Of a stretch of 64,000 nucleotides of DNA, positions 27,793 through 38,346 are shown piece by piece (positions within the stretch are counted from its first letter, which is position 1; every line of letters begins with the position of its first letter). This DNA comes from Nonomuraea cavernae. GTDB taxonomy: Bacteria; Actinomycetota; Actinomycetes; Streptosporangiales; Streptosporangiaceae. The stretch covers positions 62,001-126,000 of the forward strand of contig NZ_BMNH01000022.1 of the NCBI RefSeq assembly GCF_014646355.1, written 5' to 3'. The notes beneath the pieces were generated by a model. The model searched no databases. It saw only the letters and a program-made list of their open reading frames with translations, and had not been told where the DNA came from. A program made the translations under genes and the position numbers.

Positions 27793-28016
27793 GCGTCAGA
27801 CTTCGAACGCGAGCAGGCCACGATCGGGATCGCCCCGCGAGCGTCAGACTTTGAACGTGAGCAGGCCGCGAACGGGATCGCCCCCGGAACGTCAGGCCCG
27901 ACGGGCAGCGTCTCGCCGAACGTGCATGCCCAACAGGCAGAGCCCTACGGAGCGTCAGGCCCAAGAGCGGCGTCTCGCCCAAGGCCGGATCCCGACGGGC
28001 GGAGCCTCATGGAAGG
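27793..28016. repeat. 48-bp tandem repeat and related degenerate units
   Basis: Two 48-bp copies (27793-27840, 27841-27888) sharing GCGTCAGACTT-GAACG-GAGCAGGCC and GGGATCGCCCC are followed by two diverged units of about 62 bp beginning CGTCAGGCCC at 27890 and 27953. They fill the 326-bp gap between the DUF4192 and EI24 genes; no gene is supported there. Confidence 0.7.
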
Positions 28017-28772
28017 TCAGGTGTGGACCCGGGGAGCCTCGGCGCCCGGGGCCAGCCGGGTGCGGACGAGCAGGGCGGCGCCCGCCACCGCGGCGGGCAT
28101 CGCCAGGACCGCCACGAAGGGCACCAGGAACAGCACGAACACCGCGACGCCGAACCCCAGCGCGGCCGGCTTGCTGCCTCTCAACAGGGCGAACCGCTGC
28201 TTGCGGGCCATCCCGCGCCGCTCCAGCGCCAGCGTGGTCAGCTCCACCGTGAGGAAGAACCCGGAGATGGCCGCGCCCAGCACCGGCACCACCGTCTGCC
28301 CCACCACCGGGATGAACCCGAGGAAGAACAGCGGGACGGTGAACATCAGCACGAAGCCCAGCGTCACCAGACTGTCCTTGATCGACCGCGGCAGGGTGCG
28401 CCACCAGGGCTGCTCCTCATCCCCGTCGACCGGGTCGACGGTGCCGGACAGCTTCTCGTAGAACGGCTCGCCGATGGCCAGGGTCAGCGCCGTGAAGGTC
28501 AGCACCGCCAGTGCCAGGCCGCCCAGGAAGAGCGCGACGCCCACCATCGCCCGGAAGGTGTCACGCCACCCCCACGTGTCGGCGAACGGGGTCAGGAACT
28601 CGGCCAAATCGGTGGCGTTGGTGCCGAGGAAGACGAGCGCCACCACGTAGACGGCGAACGCGATCAGCGCGGGGATCAGCCCGAACAGCCACCATCGCCC
28701 ATTGCGGGCGACCCAGCCGACACCTTGGAAGAAGAACCCCACGCCGGCCAGGAAATCGCGCACAGATCGCAT
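28017..28772 (-). CDS. EI24/CysZ-family membrane protein
   Basis: A 251-residue integral membrane protein with about five hydrophobic segments. The family pattern (DFLAGVGFFFQGVGWVARNG near the N-terminus, FGLIPALIAFAVYVVAL, then GEPFYEKLSG) is that of EI24/CysZ (PF07264). CysZ of enterobacteria imports sulfate, but actinobacterial members are not characterised. It starts 10 nt after the Maf gene and is probably in one operon with it. Confidence 0.83.
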   Translation of the reverse strand: MRSVRDFLAGVGFFFQGVGWVARNGRWWLFGLIPALIAFAVYVVALVFLGTNATDLAEFLTPFADTWGWRDTFRAMVGVALFLGGLALAVLTFTALTLAIGEPFYEKLSGTVDPVDGDEEQPWWRTLPRSIKDSLVTLGFVLMFTVPLFFLGFIPVVGQTVVPVLGAAISGFFLTVELTTLALERRGMARKQRFALLRGSKPAALGFGVAVFVLFLVPFVAVLAMPAAVAGAALLVRTRLAPGAEAPRVHT

Positions 28773-28782
28773 GCCCGGCAGG

Positions 28783-29364
28783 CTAGCGCCAGAACGACGT
28801 CACCGTGTAGCCCAGCTCCTCGAACAGCCGCCGGGTGAGGGGCAGTGAGATGCCGAGCACATTGCCGTGGTCACCGTCGATGCCGTCGACGAACCATCCG
28901 CCGCGCCCCTCGATGCTGAACGCGCCGGCCAGGCCGAGCGGCTCACCGGTGGCGGTGTAGGCGGCGATCTCGTCATCGGACGGCTGGCCGAAGTGGATCA
29001 CGGTGGTGGCCACCTCGGCCGCCTGCCGGCCCGCGGCCACGTCGATGACGCAGTGACCGGTGACCAGGCGGCCCGTCCGGCCGCGCAGGACGCGCCAGCG
29101 CTCCGCGGCCTCCTCGTTGGTGGCCGGCTTGCCGTAGGGGCGGCCGTCGAGCTCCAGGATGGAGTCACAACCGATGACCAGCCCCTCGTCCAGCCCGCCC
29201 GCCACCGCGGACGCCTTGGCCTTGGCGAGGTCGAGGCTGAGCGCCGCGGGCGAGTAGGCGGAGAAGGACTCCTCGTCGACCCCGCTCACGATCACCTTGG
29301 GGTCGAGACCGGCACCGCGCAGCAGGGCGAGACGGGCGGGAGAAGCCGAGGCGAGAACGATCAC
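28783..29364 (-). CDS. maf: Maf-family nucleoside triphosphate pyrophosphatase
   Basis: A 193-residue Maf protein that hydrolyses non-canonical or modified nucleoside triphosphates to monophosphates. The hallmark N-terminus [17 protein letters not shown], the conserved ESFS, the catalytic [15 protein letters not shown] and the [17 protein letters not shown] segment are all present. The GTG start is the first possible codon. It lies 16 nt after the preceding gene. Confidence 0.95.
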   Translation of the reverse strand: MIVLASASPARLALLRGAGLDPKVIVSGVDEESFSAYSPAALSLDLAKAKASAVAGGLDEGLVIGCDSILELDGRPYGKPATNEEAAERWRVLRGRTGRLVTGHCVIDVAAGRQAAEVATTVIHFGQPSDDEIAAYTATGEPLGLAGAFSIEGRGGWFVDGIDGDHGNVLGISLPLTRRLFEELGYTVTSFWR

Positions 29365-29380
29365 CGCTCCAGCTTACCGG

Positions 29381-29932
29381 TCACCAATCCCCCTGCGTGC
29401 GGGCCTGCTGGGGCACCGTCTCGCCGAAGATCCCGGCCAGCATTCCGGCGAGCACCTCGCCGAGCTCGCCGGGCAGGGTCGACTGCTCGCGGACGAGTTC
29501 CGCGGCGACGGCGGCGGCGTCCAGGTCCCGCTCGCTCGCGCGGTCGGCCAGCAGCGACATGATCATGGGGGCGATCAGGGGCAGCAGCTTCGTGAGGATG
29601 CCCGTGTCGACGTCGGCGAGACGGGCGAGCCCGGCCGCGGCCTGCTCGGTGCCTTGGCCGCCGAGCACATGGCCGAGGATGCTCTGCCCGTCGCGCGTCA
29701 GGGAGGCGATGTCGCCGTTGAACGGATCGGCGTCGATGTGCTCGTCCAACGCGCCTCGCAGGGCCTCGGCACCGTCGGGGTCCTCGACGTTGCGGACCAG
29801 GCCGCCGACGATGGTGCCCGACACCGCCTGGAGAACGGTCCGCGCGGTCGCCACGTCGGTGCCCAGCATCCCGGCGATCTGCTCCAGGCCGGGATCTCCC
29901 AGCCCGGCGAGAAGCTCGTCGTTCAGAGTCAT
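29381..29932 (-). CDS. DUF937-like protein
   Basis: A 183-residue soluble alpha-helical protein with the DUF937 pattern (MTLNDELLAGLGDPGLEQIA, LGTDVATARTVLQAV, GQSILGHVLGG, ILTKLLPLIAPMIMSLLADR). The function is unknown; YidB-type members are related. GGGGGA precedes the ATG. It heads the tight unit with maf and the EI24 gene. Confidence 0.75.
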   Translation of the reverse strand: MTLNDELLAGLGDPGLEQIAGMLGTDVATARTVLQAVSGTIVGGLVRNVEDPDGAEALRGALDEHIDADPFNGDIASLTRDGQSILGHVLGGQGTEQAAAGLARLADVDTGILTKLLPLIAPMIMSLLADRASERDLDAAAVAAELVREQSTLPGELGEVLAGMLAGIFGETVPQQARTQGDW

Positions 29933-30015
29933 GGCAGTCCCCCGTCCATCCTTCCGGGAGACTTTCCCCACGCTAAACCCAGCTATATCCCGACTTGCCC
30001 TAAGTCTCGGGAAAG

Positions 30016-31956
<1,941 letters not shown>

Positions 31957-31974
31957 CACCGCATGAGCAAGCCT

Positions 31975-32898
31975 CTACTTGAGGACACGCACTCCCGAGG
32001 CCGCGCGGGTGACGTCGGCCCATCGACTGCGTTGCGTGTCCGGCACCGAAGCAAACGCCAAACCAGGTTTCGCCATTCCCCCGTCAACTACGGCGACCGC
32101 CGAGCGCGCGCTGCGCTTGCCGTACTTGACCTGGTAAACCAGCATCCAACCGCCCTTTACCGGCTGCGAGGCGATCCAGCTGATCTTGGCGCCCTTGGGG
32201 TGGTGGTTGAGGGTCCAGCGGGCGGCGAGCAACGCGGTGTCGCGCGGCTCGGCCTGCTCCTCGATGGGCAGCGGGCAGGTGACGAAGACACCGCGCCGGG
32301 TCGAGCCGCGCTTGATCGGCAGCACCTGCTTGGTGGTGAACGGCGCCGCTCCGTGCCTCTTCCACTGCCCGCCCAGCCTGGGCACGGCGAGCCCCGACCG
32401 GGTGTCCTCGATCACACGCTTGCCGGGCGCCCGGAGCGCGAGGCGTTTGGGCCTGGCCGGCAGCCTGGGCACCCGGATGTCGGCGTACAGGGCTTCCATG
32501 GCCGTGTAGCCCGGGGCCAGCGAGGTACCCGGCGTCGGCGTCGGCCGGGGAGTGGCCGCGGCGAGCGACTCGGTCGGCGAGGGAGACGGGGACGCGGAGG
32601 GCGAGGCCGGCGGGCTGGGCGAGGGCGCGGGACCGGACGAGGCCGGCACGGCAGATGGCGCGGCGATCTGCCCTGCGACGACCTCGTCCGACCGCGACGG
32701 GAGCACGAACACGAGCCCCACGGCGGCGACCGCCACCGCGGCGACCACGGCGCACCCGCGGTAAATCACCCGCATCGGCAGATCGCCGATGCGGGAGCGC
32801 CTTGGCGAAGAGGCGGGGAGTCCCGATCTGTCTGCCGTCTTCACATCGGAACCCACGGTCCCGTCATCCCCATCGAGCACGACGGGAGCGTACGACAA
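31975..32898 (-). CDS. single-pass membrane protein with VPRLGG domain
   Basis: A 307-residue protein of unknown function. A cytoplasmic N-terminus of about 41 residues, one transmembrane helix (CAVVAAVAVAAVGLVFVLP, about 49-67), a Pro/Ser linker (about 77-125) and an extracytoplasmic domain of about 180 residues with GLAVPRLGGQWKRHG. The layout and this motif match the protein at 2446-4119. It ends 18 nt before ftsH, so the two may be cotranscribed. The TTG start at 32898 is tentative; in-frame GTG codons follow within 15 codons. Confidence 0.72.
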   Translation of the reverse strand: MSYAPVVLDGDDGTVGSDVKTADRSGLPASSPRRSRIGDLPMRVIYRGCAVVAAVAVAAVGLVFVLPSRSDEVVAGQIAAPSAVPASSGPAPSPSPPASPSASPSPSPTESLAAATPRPTPTPGTSLAPGYTAMEALYADIRVPRLPARPKRLALRAPGKRVIEDTRSGLAVPRLGGQWKRHGAAPFTTKQVLPIKRGSTRRGVFVTCPLPIEEQAEPRDTALLAARWTLNHHPKGAKISWIASQPVKGGWMLVYQVKYGKRSARSAVAVVDGGMAKPGLAFASVPDTQRSRWADVTRAASGVRVLK

Positions 32899-33046
32899 AT
32901 CCCGCCATTCCGCTCATGAAGCAGCCGAAGTGTCATCAGGCCTGTACCGAACAGGTGGAGCTCCGGATCCGCCGCCACCGGTGGGCGCGCCCGATGGCCC
33001 CGTAGCGGGACTCACCGGCGGACGCCCAGTGACTCCGATCAGCGGT

Positions 33047-33808
33047 TCATCGGCGGACGCGCCCGTACAGCCAGGGGGCCTCCGCGACGAACGTGCACGA
33101 GCCCGGCTCGATCTCGGTGAACCCGGCGTCGCGCACCACGGGCAGGCCCGCCGCGACCTTCGCCGCGAAGTCGGCCGGCGCGGCGGTGCGCACCGACACC
33201 GGCAGGCCGGCCTCCCGCCAGGCGTCGCGTTCGGAGCGGTCGCTGGCCCACCAGGCGAGCTGCGCGGCGTGCCCGGCCTGGGCCATCGCCTTGCCCGCCG
33301 ACATGGCGAGGCCCGGATTGGCCCACAGGATCGGCTCCCGCGCCGGCGGCAGGTCGCGCGTGTCGGTCAGCTCGGTGCCGGACACCTGCAGCCGCGCGAG
33401 GTCGCGCGGCCAGTCGTCGAGCGGCACGGGCGGGTGCACGCGCACCTCGGCGGTGCGGTGCCCGATCGTACGGCCGGGCAGCGCGACCGCCCGGCGCCAC
33501 TCGGCGCCCCGGGCCCTGCGGACCACCTTGCGGATCTTGCCGGTGGACTGCCAGGCCGCCAGCTCGGCGGCCCACTCGCCCGGGTCGTCGAGGAGGCTCA
33601 GCACGGCCTTGGCCGCCGCTTCGAGCGCGTCGGCGCGTTCGGGGGGCTCGGCCCTCTCGATCCTGACGACCAGGGGCAGGACCATCAGCTCGGCGTCGTT
33701 CGCGTAAGAGTCGTGTGGGTGGGAGTCGTGTGGGTGGGAGTCGTGTGGGTGGGAGTCGTGTGGGTGGGAGTCGTGTGGGTGGGAGTCGTTCGGCTGGGAG
33801 TCGTTCAT
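33047..33808 (-). CDS. peptidyl-tRNA hydrolase Pth2-family protein with N-terminal HPHDS repeats
   Basis: A 253-residue protein whose C-terminal half matches the archaeal/eukaryotic-type Pth2 fold (ANPGLAMSAGKAMAQAGHAAQ, with the conserved lysine and histidine, and GSCTFVAEAPW near the end). Pth2 enzymes release peptides from peptidyl-tRNA; whether this larger actinobacterial version does so is not shown. The N-terminus has five HPHDS repeats encoded by a 15-bp tandem repeat. The ATG at 33808 overlaps the TGA of the upstream MFS gene (ATGA), which supports translation of the repeats; homologous sequence begins only at MVLPLVVRIE. Confidence 0.75.
   Translation of the reverse strand: MNDSQPNDSHPHDSHPHDSHPHDSHPHDSHPHDSYANDAELMVLPLVVRIERAEPPERADALEAAAKAVLSLLDDPGEWAAELAAWQSTGKIRKVVRRARGAEWRRAVALPGRTIGHRTAEVRVHPPVPLDDWPRDLARLQVSGTELTDTRDLPPAREPILWANPGLAMSAGKAMAQAGHAAQLAWWASDRSERDAWREAGLPVSVRTAAPADFAAKVAAGLPVVRDAGFTEIEPGSCTFVAEAPWLYGRVRR
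33711..33800. repeat. 15-bp tandem repeat, five perfect copies plus one diverged
   Basis: TCGTGTGGGTGGGAG is repeated five times (33711-33785), followed by the diverged TCGTTCGGCTGGGAG. The length is a multiple of three and the repeat is in frame with the Pth2-like gene on the minus strand. Confidence 0.95.
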
Positions 33809-35076
33809 CGCCGTCCAGCATGCCTGATCGCCAGGGACATGCCGGTGGCCAGGAGGCAGAGCAGGCCGGAGCCATACCACGCGAGGTCGTAGGCACCCAG
33901 ATGGTCACGGGTGAGCCCGGCGCCGAAGGCCGCGATCGCGGCGCCCACCTGGTGCGAGCCGAACACCCAGCCGAACACCACGGCCCCGTCGGCGCCGTAG
34001 ATCCGCCGGCACAGCGCCACCGTCGGGGGCACGGTCGCCACCCAGTCGAGCCCGTAGAACACGATGAAGATCAGCATGCTGGGCTCGGCGGTGGCCGCGA
34101 ACAGGCTGGGCAGGATCATCAGCGACACCCCGCGCAGCCCGTAGTAGACGGCGAGCAACACCCTGGGGTCGATCCGGTCGCTGAGCCACCCGGAGGCGAT
34201 CGTGCCGGCGATGTCGAAGATCCCGATGATCGCGAGCAGTCCGGCCGCCATCGGCTCCGCCATGCCGTGGTCGTGCGCGGCCGGGATGAAGTGGGTGCCG
34301 ACCAGGCCGTTGGTGCTGGCGCCGCAGATGGCGAAGCCGCCCACGAGATACCAGAACGGGCGGGTTCGCGCCGCCGACCTGAGCACCGTGACCGCCCTGA
34401 CGGCCGCGTTGGCGGTGCTGGGTTCGGGACGGCTCGCGCCAGGCTCGGCTCCGAGCGCGGTGGTGCCCACGTCCTCGGGACGGTCGCGCAGCAGCCACCA
34501 CACGAACGGCGCCACGGCCAGCGCGGCCGCCGCCACGGTCAGCGAGGCGACCCGCCAGCCGGGGCCCTCGGCCAGCCAGGCCAGCACGGGCAGGAAGATG
34601 AGCTGGCCGGTGGCGCCGGCCGCGGTCAGCACGCCGGTGACGAGCCCGCGGTGCCGTACGAACCAGCGGTCGGTGACCGTGGCCACGAACACCAGCGCCA
34701 TCGAGCCGGTGCCGAGCCCGACCAGCACGCCCCAGAGCAGCAGCAGGTGCCAGCTCGCGGTCATGAGCACGGTCAGCCCGCTGCCCGCGGCCACCAGCAG
34801 CAGCGCCAGCGTGACGACGCGGCGCATGCCGAAGCGGTCCATCAGAGCGGCGGCGAAGGGGGCGGTCAGCCCGTAGAGCACCAGGTTGATCGACACGGCC
34901 AGCGAGATCGTGCCCGTGCTCCAGCCGAACTCCGCGTGGAGCGGGTTGATCAGCACGCCCGGGGTGGCGCGGAAGCCGGCCGCGCCCAGGATGGCCACGA
35001 AGGCGACGGCCGCGACGAACCAGGCTCGGTGCAGGCGCACGCGGCGGCGGGTGGCGCTCAAGGTCATGGGGACCAT
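33805..35076 (-). CDS. MFS transporter
   Basis: A 423-residue major facilitator with about 12 hydrophobic helices, of the monocarboxylate/oxalate-formate antiporter-like type (PGVLINPLHAEFGWSTGTIS after helix 1, FGMRRVV in the loop between helices 2 and 3, and a shorter RIDPRVL loop in the second half). The substrate is unknown. The ATG at 35076 has GGAG 7 nt upstream. It overlaps the downstream Pth2 gene and is divergent from a GlxA-type regulator 63 bp away, which probably controls it. Confidence 0.87.
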   Translation of the reverse strand: MVPMTLSATRRRVRLHRAWFVAAVAFVAILGAAGFRATPGVLINPLHAEFGWSTGTISLAVSINLVLYGLTAPFAAALMDRFGMRRVVTLALLLVAAGSGLTVLMTASWHLLLLWGVLVGLGTGSMALVFVATVTDRWFVRHRGLVTGVLTAAGATGQLIFLPVLAWLAEGPGWRVASLTVAAAALAVAPFVWWLLRDRPEDVGTTALGAEPGASRPEPSTANAAVRAVTVLRSAARTRPFWYLVGGFAICGASTNGLVGTHFIPAAHDHGMAEPMAAGLLAIIGIFDIAGTIASGWLSDRIDPRVLLAVYYGLRGVSLMILPSLFAATAEPSMLIFIVFYGLDWVATVPPTVALCRRIYGADGAVVFGWVFGSHQVGAAIAAFGAGLTRDHLGAYDLAWYGSGLLCLLATGMSLAIRHAGRR

Positions 35077-35139
35077 CGTGAGGCTCCACCGGGTGCGCGG
35101 GCGAGTGACCGGGTAGCCAACATCTGAAAGAATCCGGCC

Positions 35140-36096
35140 ATGGCCCATCGGATCGCGGTCGTCGTCCTCGACCACTTCGCCCCGCTCGACCTGGGCGTGC
35201 CGGGGCAGGTGTTCTGGGCGGCGGAGTCGGCCGCGGGCGAGAAGCTCTACGAGGTGGTGACCTGCTCACCCGGCCGCGCGCCCGTACGCTGCTCGGCGGG
35301 CTACACCGTGCTGCCCGACCACGACCTCGACGTGCTCGACACCGCCGACACCGTGCTGGTGCCGGGCATCCACGCGGGGCGCGCGCTGCTGAACGGCACG
35401 ATCAACGACACCCTGGCCGCCGCGCTCCAGGGCCGCCCGCGGGTGATGTCGATCTGCACCGGCGCGTACGTGCTGGCCGCCGCCGGCCTGCTCGACGGCC
35501 GCCCGGCCACCACCCACTGGCGCGACGCCGACCACTTCAGGAGGTTGTTCCCCAAGGTCAGGCTCGATCCCGACGTCCTGTTCGTCGACGACGGCGACGT
35601 TCTCACCTCGGCGGGCGTGGCGGCCGGCCTCGACCTGTGCTTCCACGTGGTCAGGCGCGACCACGGCAGCGAGGTGGCCAACCGGGCGGCGCGCCGCTGC
35701 GTCATGCCCCCGTGGCGGGAGGGCGGTCAGGCCCAGTACATCGAGCGCCCGCTCCCTCCGTCCACCGACACCGGCACGGCCGCCACCCGCGACTGGATGC
35801 TGGCCAACCTCGACGCCCCGCTGGACCTGGCGGCCCTGGCCGAGCACGCCAACATGAGCGTGCGCACCTTCACCAGGCGCTTCCGCGAGGAGACCGGCCT
35901 GAGCCCGGCCCGCTGGCTCATCCGGCAGCGGGTCGAGCGCGCCCGCCATCTGCTGGAGACGACCGACCTGCCGGTGGACCAGGTGGCCCGCCGCGCGGGC
36001 TTCGGCACCGCGGTCTCCCTGCGCCAGCACCTGCACTCGGCCGTGGGCGTGTCGCCGCTCGCCTACCGCCACACCTTCCGCCGGCCCGTGGGCTGA
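35140..36096 (+). CDS. GlxA-type AraC-family transcriptional regulator
   Basis: A 318-residue regulator. The N-terminal DJ-1/PfpI-like domain contains VMSICTGAYVLAAAGLLDGR, where the cysteine occupies the nucleophile elbow position, and ATTHW. The C-terminal 100 residues are two helix-turn-helix motifs of the AraC type (LAALAEHANMSVRTFTRRFR and PVDQVARRAGFGTAVSLRQH). It likely controls the divergent MFS gene; the effector is unknown. Confidence 0.92.
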   Translation: MAHRIAVVVLDHFAPLDLGVPGQVFWAAESAAGEKLYEVVTCSPGRAPVRCSAGYTVLPDHDLDVLDTADTVLVPGIHAGRALLNGTINDTLAAALQGRPRVMSICTGAYVLAAAGLLDGRPATTHWRDADHFRRLFPKVRLDPDVLFVDDGDVLTSAGVAAGLDLCFHVVRRDHGSEVANRAARRCVMPPWREGGQAQYIERPLPPSTDTGTAATRDWMLANLDAPLDLAALAEHANMSVRTFTRRFREETGLSPARWLIRQRVERARHLLETTDLPVDQVARRAGFGTAVSLRQHLHSAVGVSPLAYRHTFRRPVG

Positions 36097-36100
36097 CCGG

Positions 36101-36429
36101 TCACTCGAAGAGGTCGGGTTGTTCGCGGGTGATCTGGTCGTGCAGGGGCTGGTAGTTGATCCAGCCGACCAGGTCGTTGCCGATCTGCCGGTGGGTGAGG
36201 GCGGCGTTGGCCGGTTCGATCGGGATGACCTGGCCCGCCGCCTTGGCCACGAGCTGCACCTGGGCCGAGCGCTCCATGGTGATGAACCACCAGGCCGCCG
36301 CGTCCACCGAGTCGCCGACCGTCAGGAGGCCGTGGTTGCGCACTCGTTGACGGGGTGGCGGCCCTCGACGACCTTGCCGCCGTGGTCGACGAGGATGAGG
36401 TCGGAGACCCGGATGTGCTTGAACGACAT
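36101..36429 (-). pseudogene. class II aldolase/adducin-family remnant
   Basis: Two pieces of a class II aldolase-type protein remain. The 5' piece, from the ATG at 36429, reads MSFKHIRVSDLILVDHGGK, then VVEGRHPVN; the 3' piece, in another frame, reads RNHGLLTVGDSVDAAAWWF, MERSAQVQLVAKAAG and ends DQITREQPDLFE. Roughly 70-80 residues between them, including the histidine zinc ligands, are missing, and the join changes frame. The N-terminal region before the first piece is also absent. Confidence 0.7.
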
Positions 36430-36442
36430 GCTCCCCAGCGGT

Positions 36443-36459
36443 CTAGAATGGCGTTCTAG
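36443..36459. promoter_or_regulatory. palindrome upstream of the aldolase remnant
   Basis: CTAGAA-TGGCG-TTCTAG, perfect 6-bp arms, 14 bp before the ATG of the remnant. It has the appearance of a TetR-family operator left behind by the lost gene. Confidence 0.5.
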
Positions 36460-36553
36460 CCACCCTAGCGCCGTACAGGTGCCTCGAACCACCTCGCGCT
36501 CCCGCGCGAGTCTTGCCGACCCCCTCCGAGATCACGTCCTCAGCGGGCGGTCG

Positions 36554-36559
36554 TAGGGT
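36554..36559 (+). promoter_or_regulatory. -10 box of the giant-protein locus
   Basis: TAGGGT lies exactly at -12 to -7 of the ATG at 36566, which has no clear ribosome site, so the first transcript of the locus is probably leaderless. No -35 hexamer is evident. Confidence 0.45.
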
Positions 36560-36565
36560 GCACGC

Positions 36566-37456
36566 ATGGAGGGGTGGGGGGCGAGAAGTCCGTTCGAGGA
36601 AGAGCTGGAAGCCGCGCACGCGGCCGGAGACCTGGCCCGCTGTCTGTCCCTGTTACGCGAGGCCGACTTCGCGCTGCCGATCAGCGCCGAAGCGGCGGCC
36701 GGGCTGGAGCGGCCCGCGTGGGCGACCGTGACCGATGACGAGCGCACCTGGGTGGCGGCCTTCACCTCGGTCGAGGCGATGCGGGCTGTCACCGGCGTCA
36801 CCACGTACCGGGTCACCTCGCTCGCGGAGCTCGCCGCCGGCTGGCCGGATCCGCACTGGGGCCTGGCGGTCAACCCTGGGCTCCCGGTCGCCTTCCCGCT
36901 CGAATCGGGGACGGTCGCCAGGCTCGCGGTCCCGTCCATGGCGCAGGATCTCGTCCTCGACCCCGGATCGGGGCTGCCGGTCGTCCAGAAACTGCTGCGG
37001 CCGTCCGCCATCCACGCTCTCCTGGTGGACGGCGAGGCGCGGGTGTCCGGCTACTGCCACCACGCGCTGGACGTCGCGCACATCGCCACCCCCTCCGTGC
37101 TGGCCGAAGCCCTGGGTGAGCCCGACGTGGTGACGGACGACGGATCGGTCAACATCCTGCGCTGGCATGCCGCCGGGCCCGCCCTCTATCGCACGCCGTA
37201 CGGCGGGGTGGACGAGGACACCATGGCGGCGGTGGCCGGCTGGGTGGTGGAGGAGCCGCCCTTCATCGGCCTGGGGCTCGTGCCGAACGTCAACCAGGTG
37301 ATCCGCGAATACAAGATCGACGGAGTGGGGCTGACGCACGGCGCCGTGATCGTCGAGCTCACGCCGGAGGGGGTCGAGCGGCGGCGCGCCGTCTATGACG
37401 GCGATGCCGGACGATGGCTGCTGGTGCATGTCGTGCCTCGCGAGGATGTCGTATGA
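36566..37456 (+). CDS. SseB-like protein, first gene of the giant-protein locus
   Basis: A 296-residue cytoplasmic protein. Its middle part resembles the SseB N-terminal domain found in actinobacterial type VII secretion and polymorphic toxin loci (WATVTDDERTWVAAFTSVEA, then VTTYRVTSLAELAAGWPD, WGLAVNPGLPVAFPLESGTV). The remainder is not recognised. There are no membrane segments. It overlaps the next gene by four bases (ATGA). By neighbourhood it may be a chaperone or adaptor for secretion. Confidence 0.78.
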   Translation: MEGWGARSPFEEELEAAHAAGDLARCLSLLREADFALPISAEAAAGLERPAWATVTDDERTWVAAFTSVEAMRAVTGVTTYRVTSLAELAAGWPDPHWGLAVNPGLPVAFPLESGTVARLAVPSMAQDLVLDPGSGLPVVQKLLRPSAIHALLVDGEARVSGYCHHALDVAHIATPSVLAEALGEPDVVTDDGSVNILRWHAAGPALYRTPYGGVDEDTMAAVAGWVVEEPPFIGLGLVPNVNQVIREYKIDGVGLTHGAVIVELTPEGVERRRAVYDGDAGRWLLVHVVPREDVV

Positions 37457-37842
37457 CCTGGTACGGCTACCGGGCCCGCTGGCAGGGCGTGGAGTACGCG
37501 GCCAACCCTGACCCGCGTCCCGACGGTCTGTGGATGCGACTGCGCAGCCCGGTGCCCGCCGAGGGGTTCGAAGAGGTGGAACCAGGGTGTTTCGTACGGC
37601 CCGTCCGGGCCGACGCGTGCGAGGAGGCCGTCTTCGTCACTACGGTCTGCGTGTGGCGTGGTGAGCCGTTCCAGGTGGTGGGCGGGATCGACGACGAGTT
37701 GCTGCTCGAATACATCGGCGGACGGGTCACGGTCGCCAGGCGGCTGGAGCTGGAGCGGGTCGAGCGGGGTGTCCACCGTTGCCGGGTCTCGCTCGCCGAG
37801 GTCGTCGACCTACATGAGCACGTGGAATCTCTTCTGTGCTAG
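37453..37842 (+). CDS. small protein of the giant-protein locus, unknown function
   Basis: A 129-residue protein (starts MTWYGYRARWQGVEYAANP, ends VVDLHEHVESLLC) without signal peptide, membrane segment or recognised domain. It is predicted to be rich in beta strands and acidic. Its start overlaps the SseB-like gene stop, so the two are coupled. A role as immunity or accessory protein is possible from position only. Confidence 0.7.
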   Translation: MTWYGYRARWQGVEYAANPDPRPDGLWMRLRSPVPAEGFEEVEPGCFVRPVRADACEEAVFVTTVCVWRGEPFQVVGGIDDELLLEYIGGRVTVARRLELERVERGVHRCRVSLAEVVDLHEHVESLLC

Positions 37843-37908
37843 AAGTTCTTTCTGTTCACCTCTTGTGCCCAATGTGAAATTTATGGAAAATCTTGCTCAA
37901 AGTGGGCG

Positions 37909-38337
37909 ATGTTACCTGTGCGTATCGGGGTGAACGTGGAGTTCGGGTCGGCTGAGGCCGCGGGCATGCAAGCCTACGCGGAGGAGCTGCGCACCACGTT
38001 CATGCGGATGCAGGACGAGGCGCTGGAGCTGCACGCGCAGGCGCGCGCCGTACGCGTGACGGAGACGTCGGCCGATGCCCTGGTCTCGGCCACCGTGGGC
38101 GCGCGCGGAGAGCTGATCCGGCTGGACCTCGACCCTCGCATCTACCGCCGCCCCGACTCCCGGCAACTGGCCGACACGATCACCGAGACCGTCGGCCGCG
38201 CCGCCGCCAAGGCGCGTGAACGCGTCGTGGAGATCTTCGCCCCCCTGATCCCGCCCGACCAGATGGAAGCCCATATCGAAGGCGACGTCGAGACCGCGAT
38301 GCGGCAGCTGGCAGACCGGATGACCGGGAAGGGATGA
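37909..38337 (+). CDS. YbaB/EbfC-family protein
   Basis: A 142-residue YbaB-like protein (MRMQDEALELHAQARAVRVTET-type helix, then the strand segment VSATVGARGELIRLDLDPRIY and the helix LADTITETVGRAAAKARE). YbaB-like proteins with this pattern are common just upstream of WXG100-like and polymorphic toxin genes in actinobacteria, where they are thought to be secretion partners rather than nucleoid proteins. The ATG has no strong ribosome site; in-frame GTG codons at 37918 and 37930 are alternatives. Confidence 0.82.
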   Translation: MLPVRIGVNVEFGSAEAAGMQAYAEELRTTFMRMQDEALELHAQARAVRVTETSADALVSATVGARGELIRLDLDPRIYRRPDSRQLADTITETVGRAAAKARERVVEIFAPLIPPDQMEAHIEGDVETAMRQLADRMTGKG

Positions 38338-38346
38338 CGTGATCTC

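Noticed and set aside
27377-27982. A minus-strand ORF through the 48-bp repeats, with RSRSRPAHVQSL-type units
   Set aside because: It overlaps the 5' end of the DUF4192 gene in another frame and has no supported start; the units reflect the DNA repeat.
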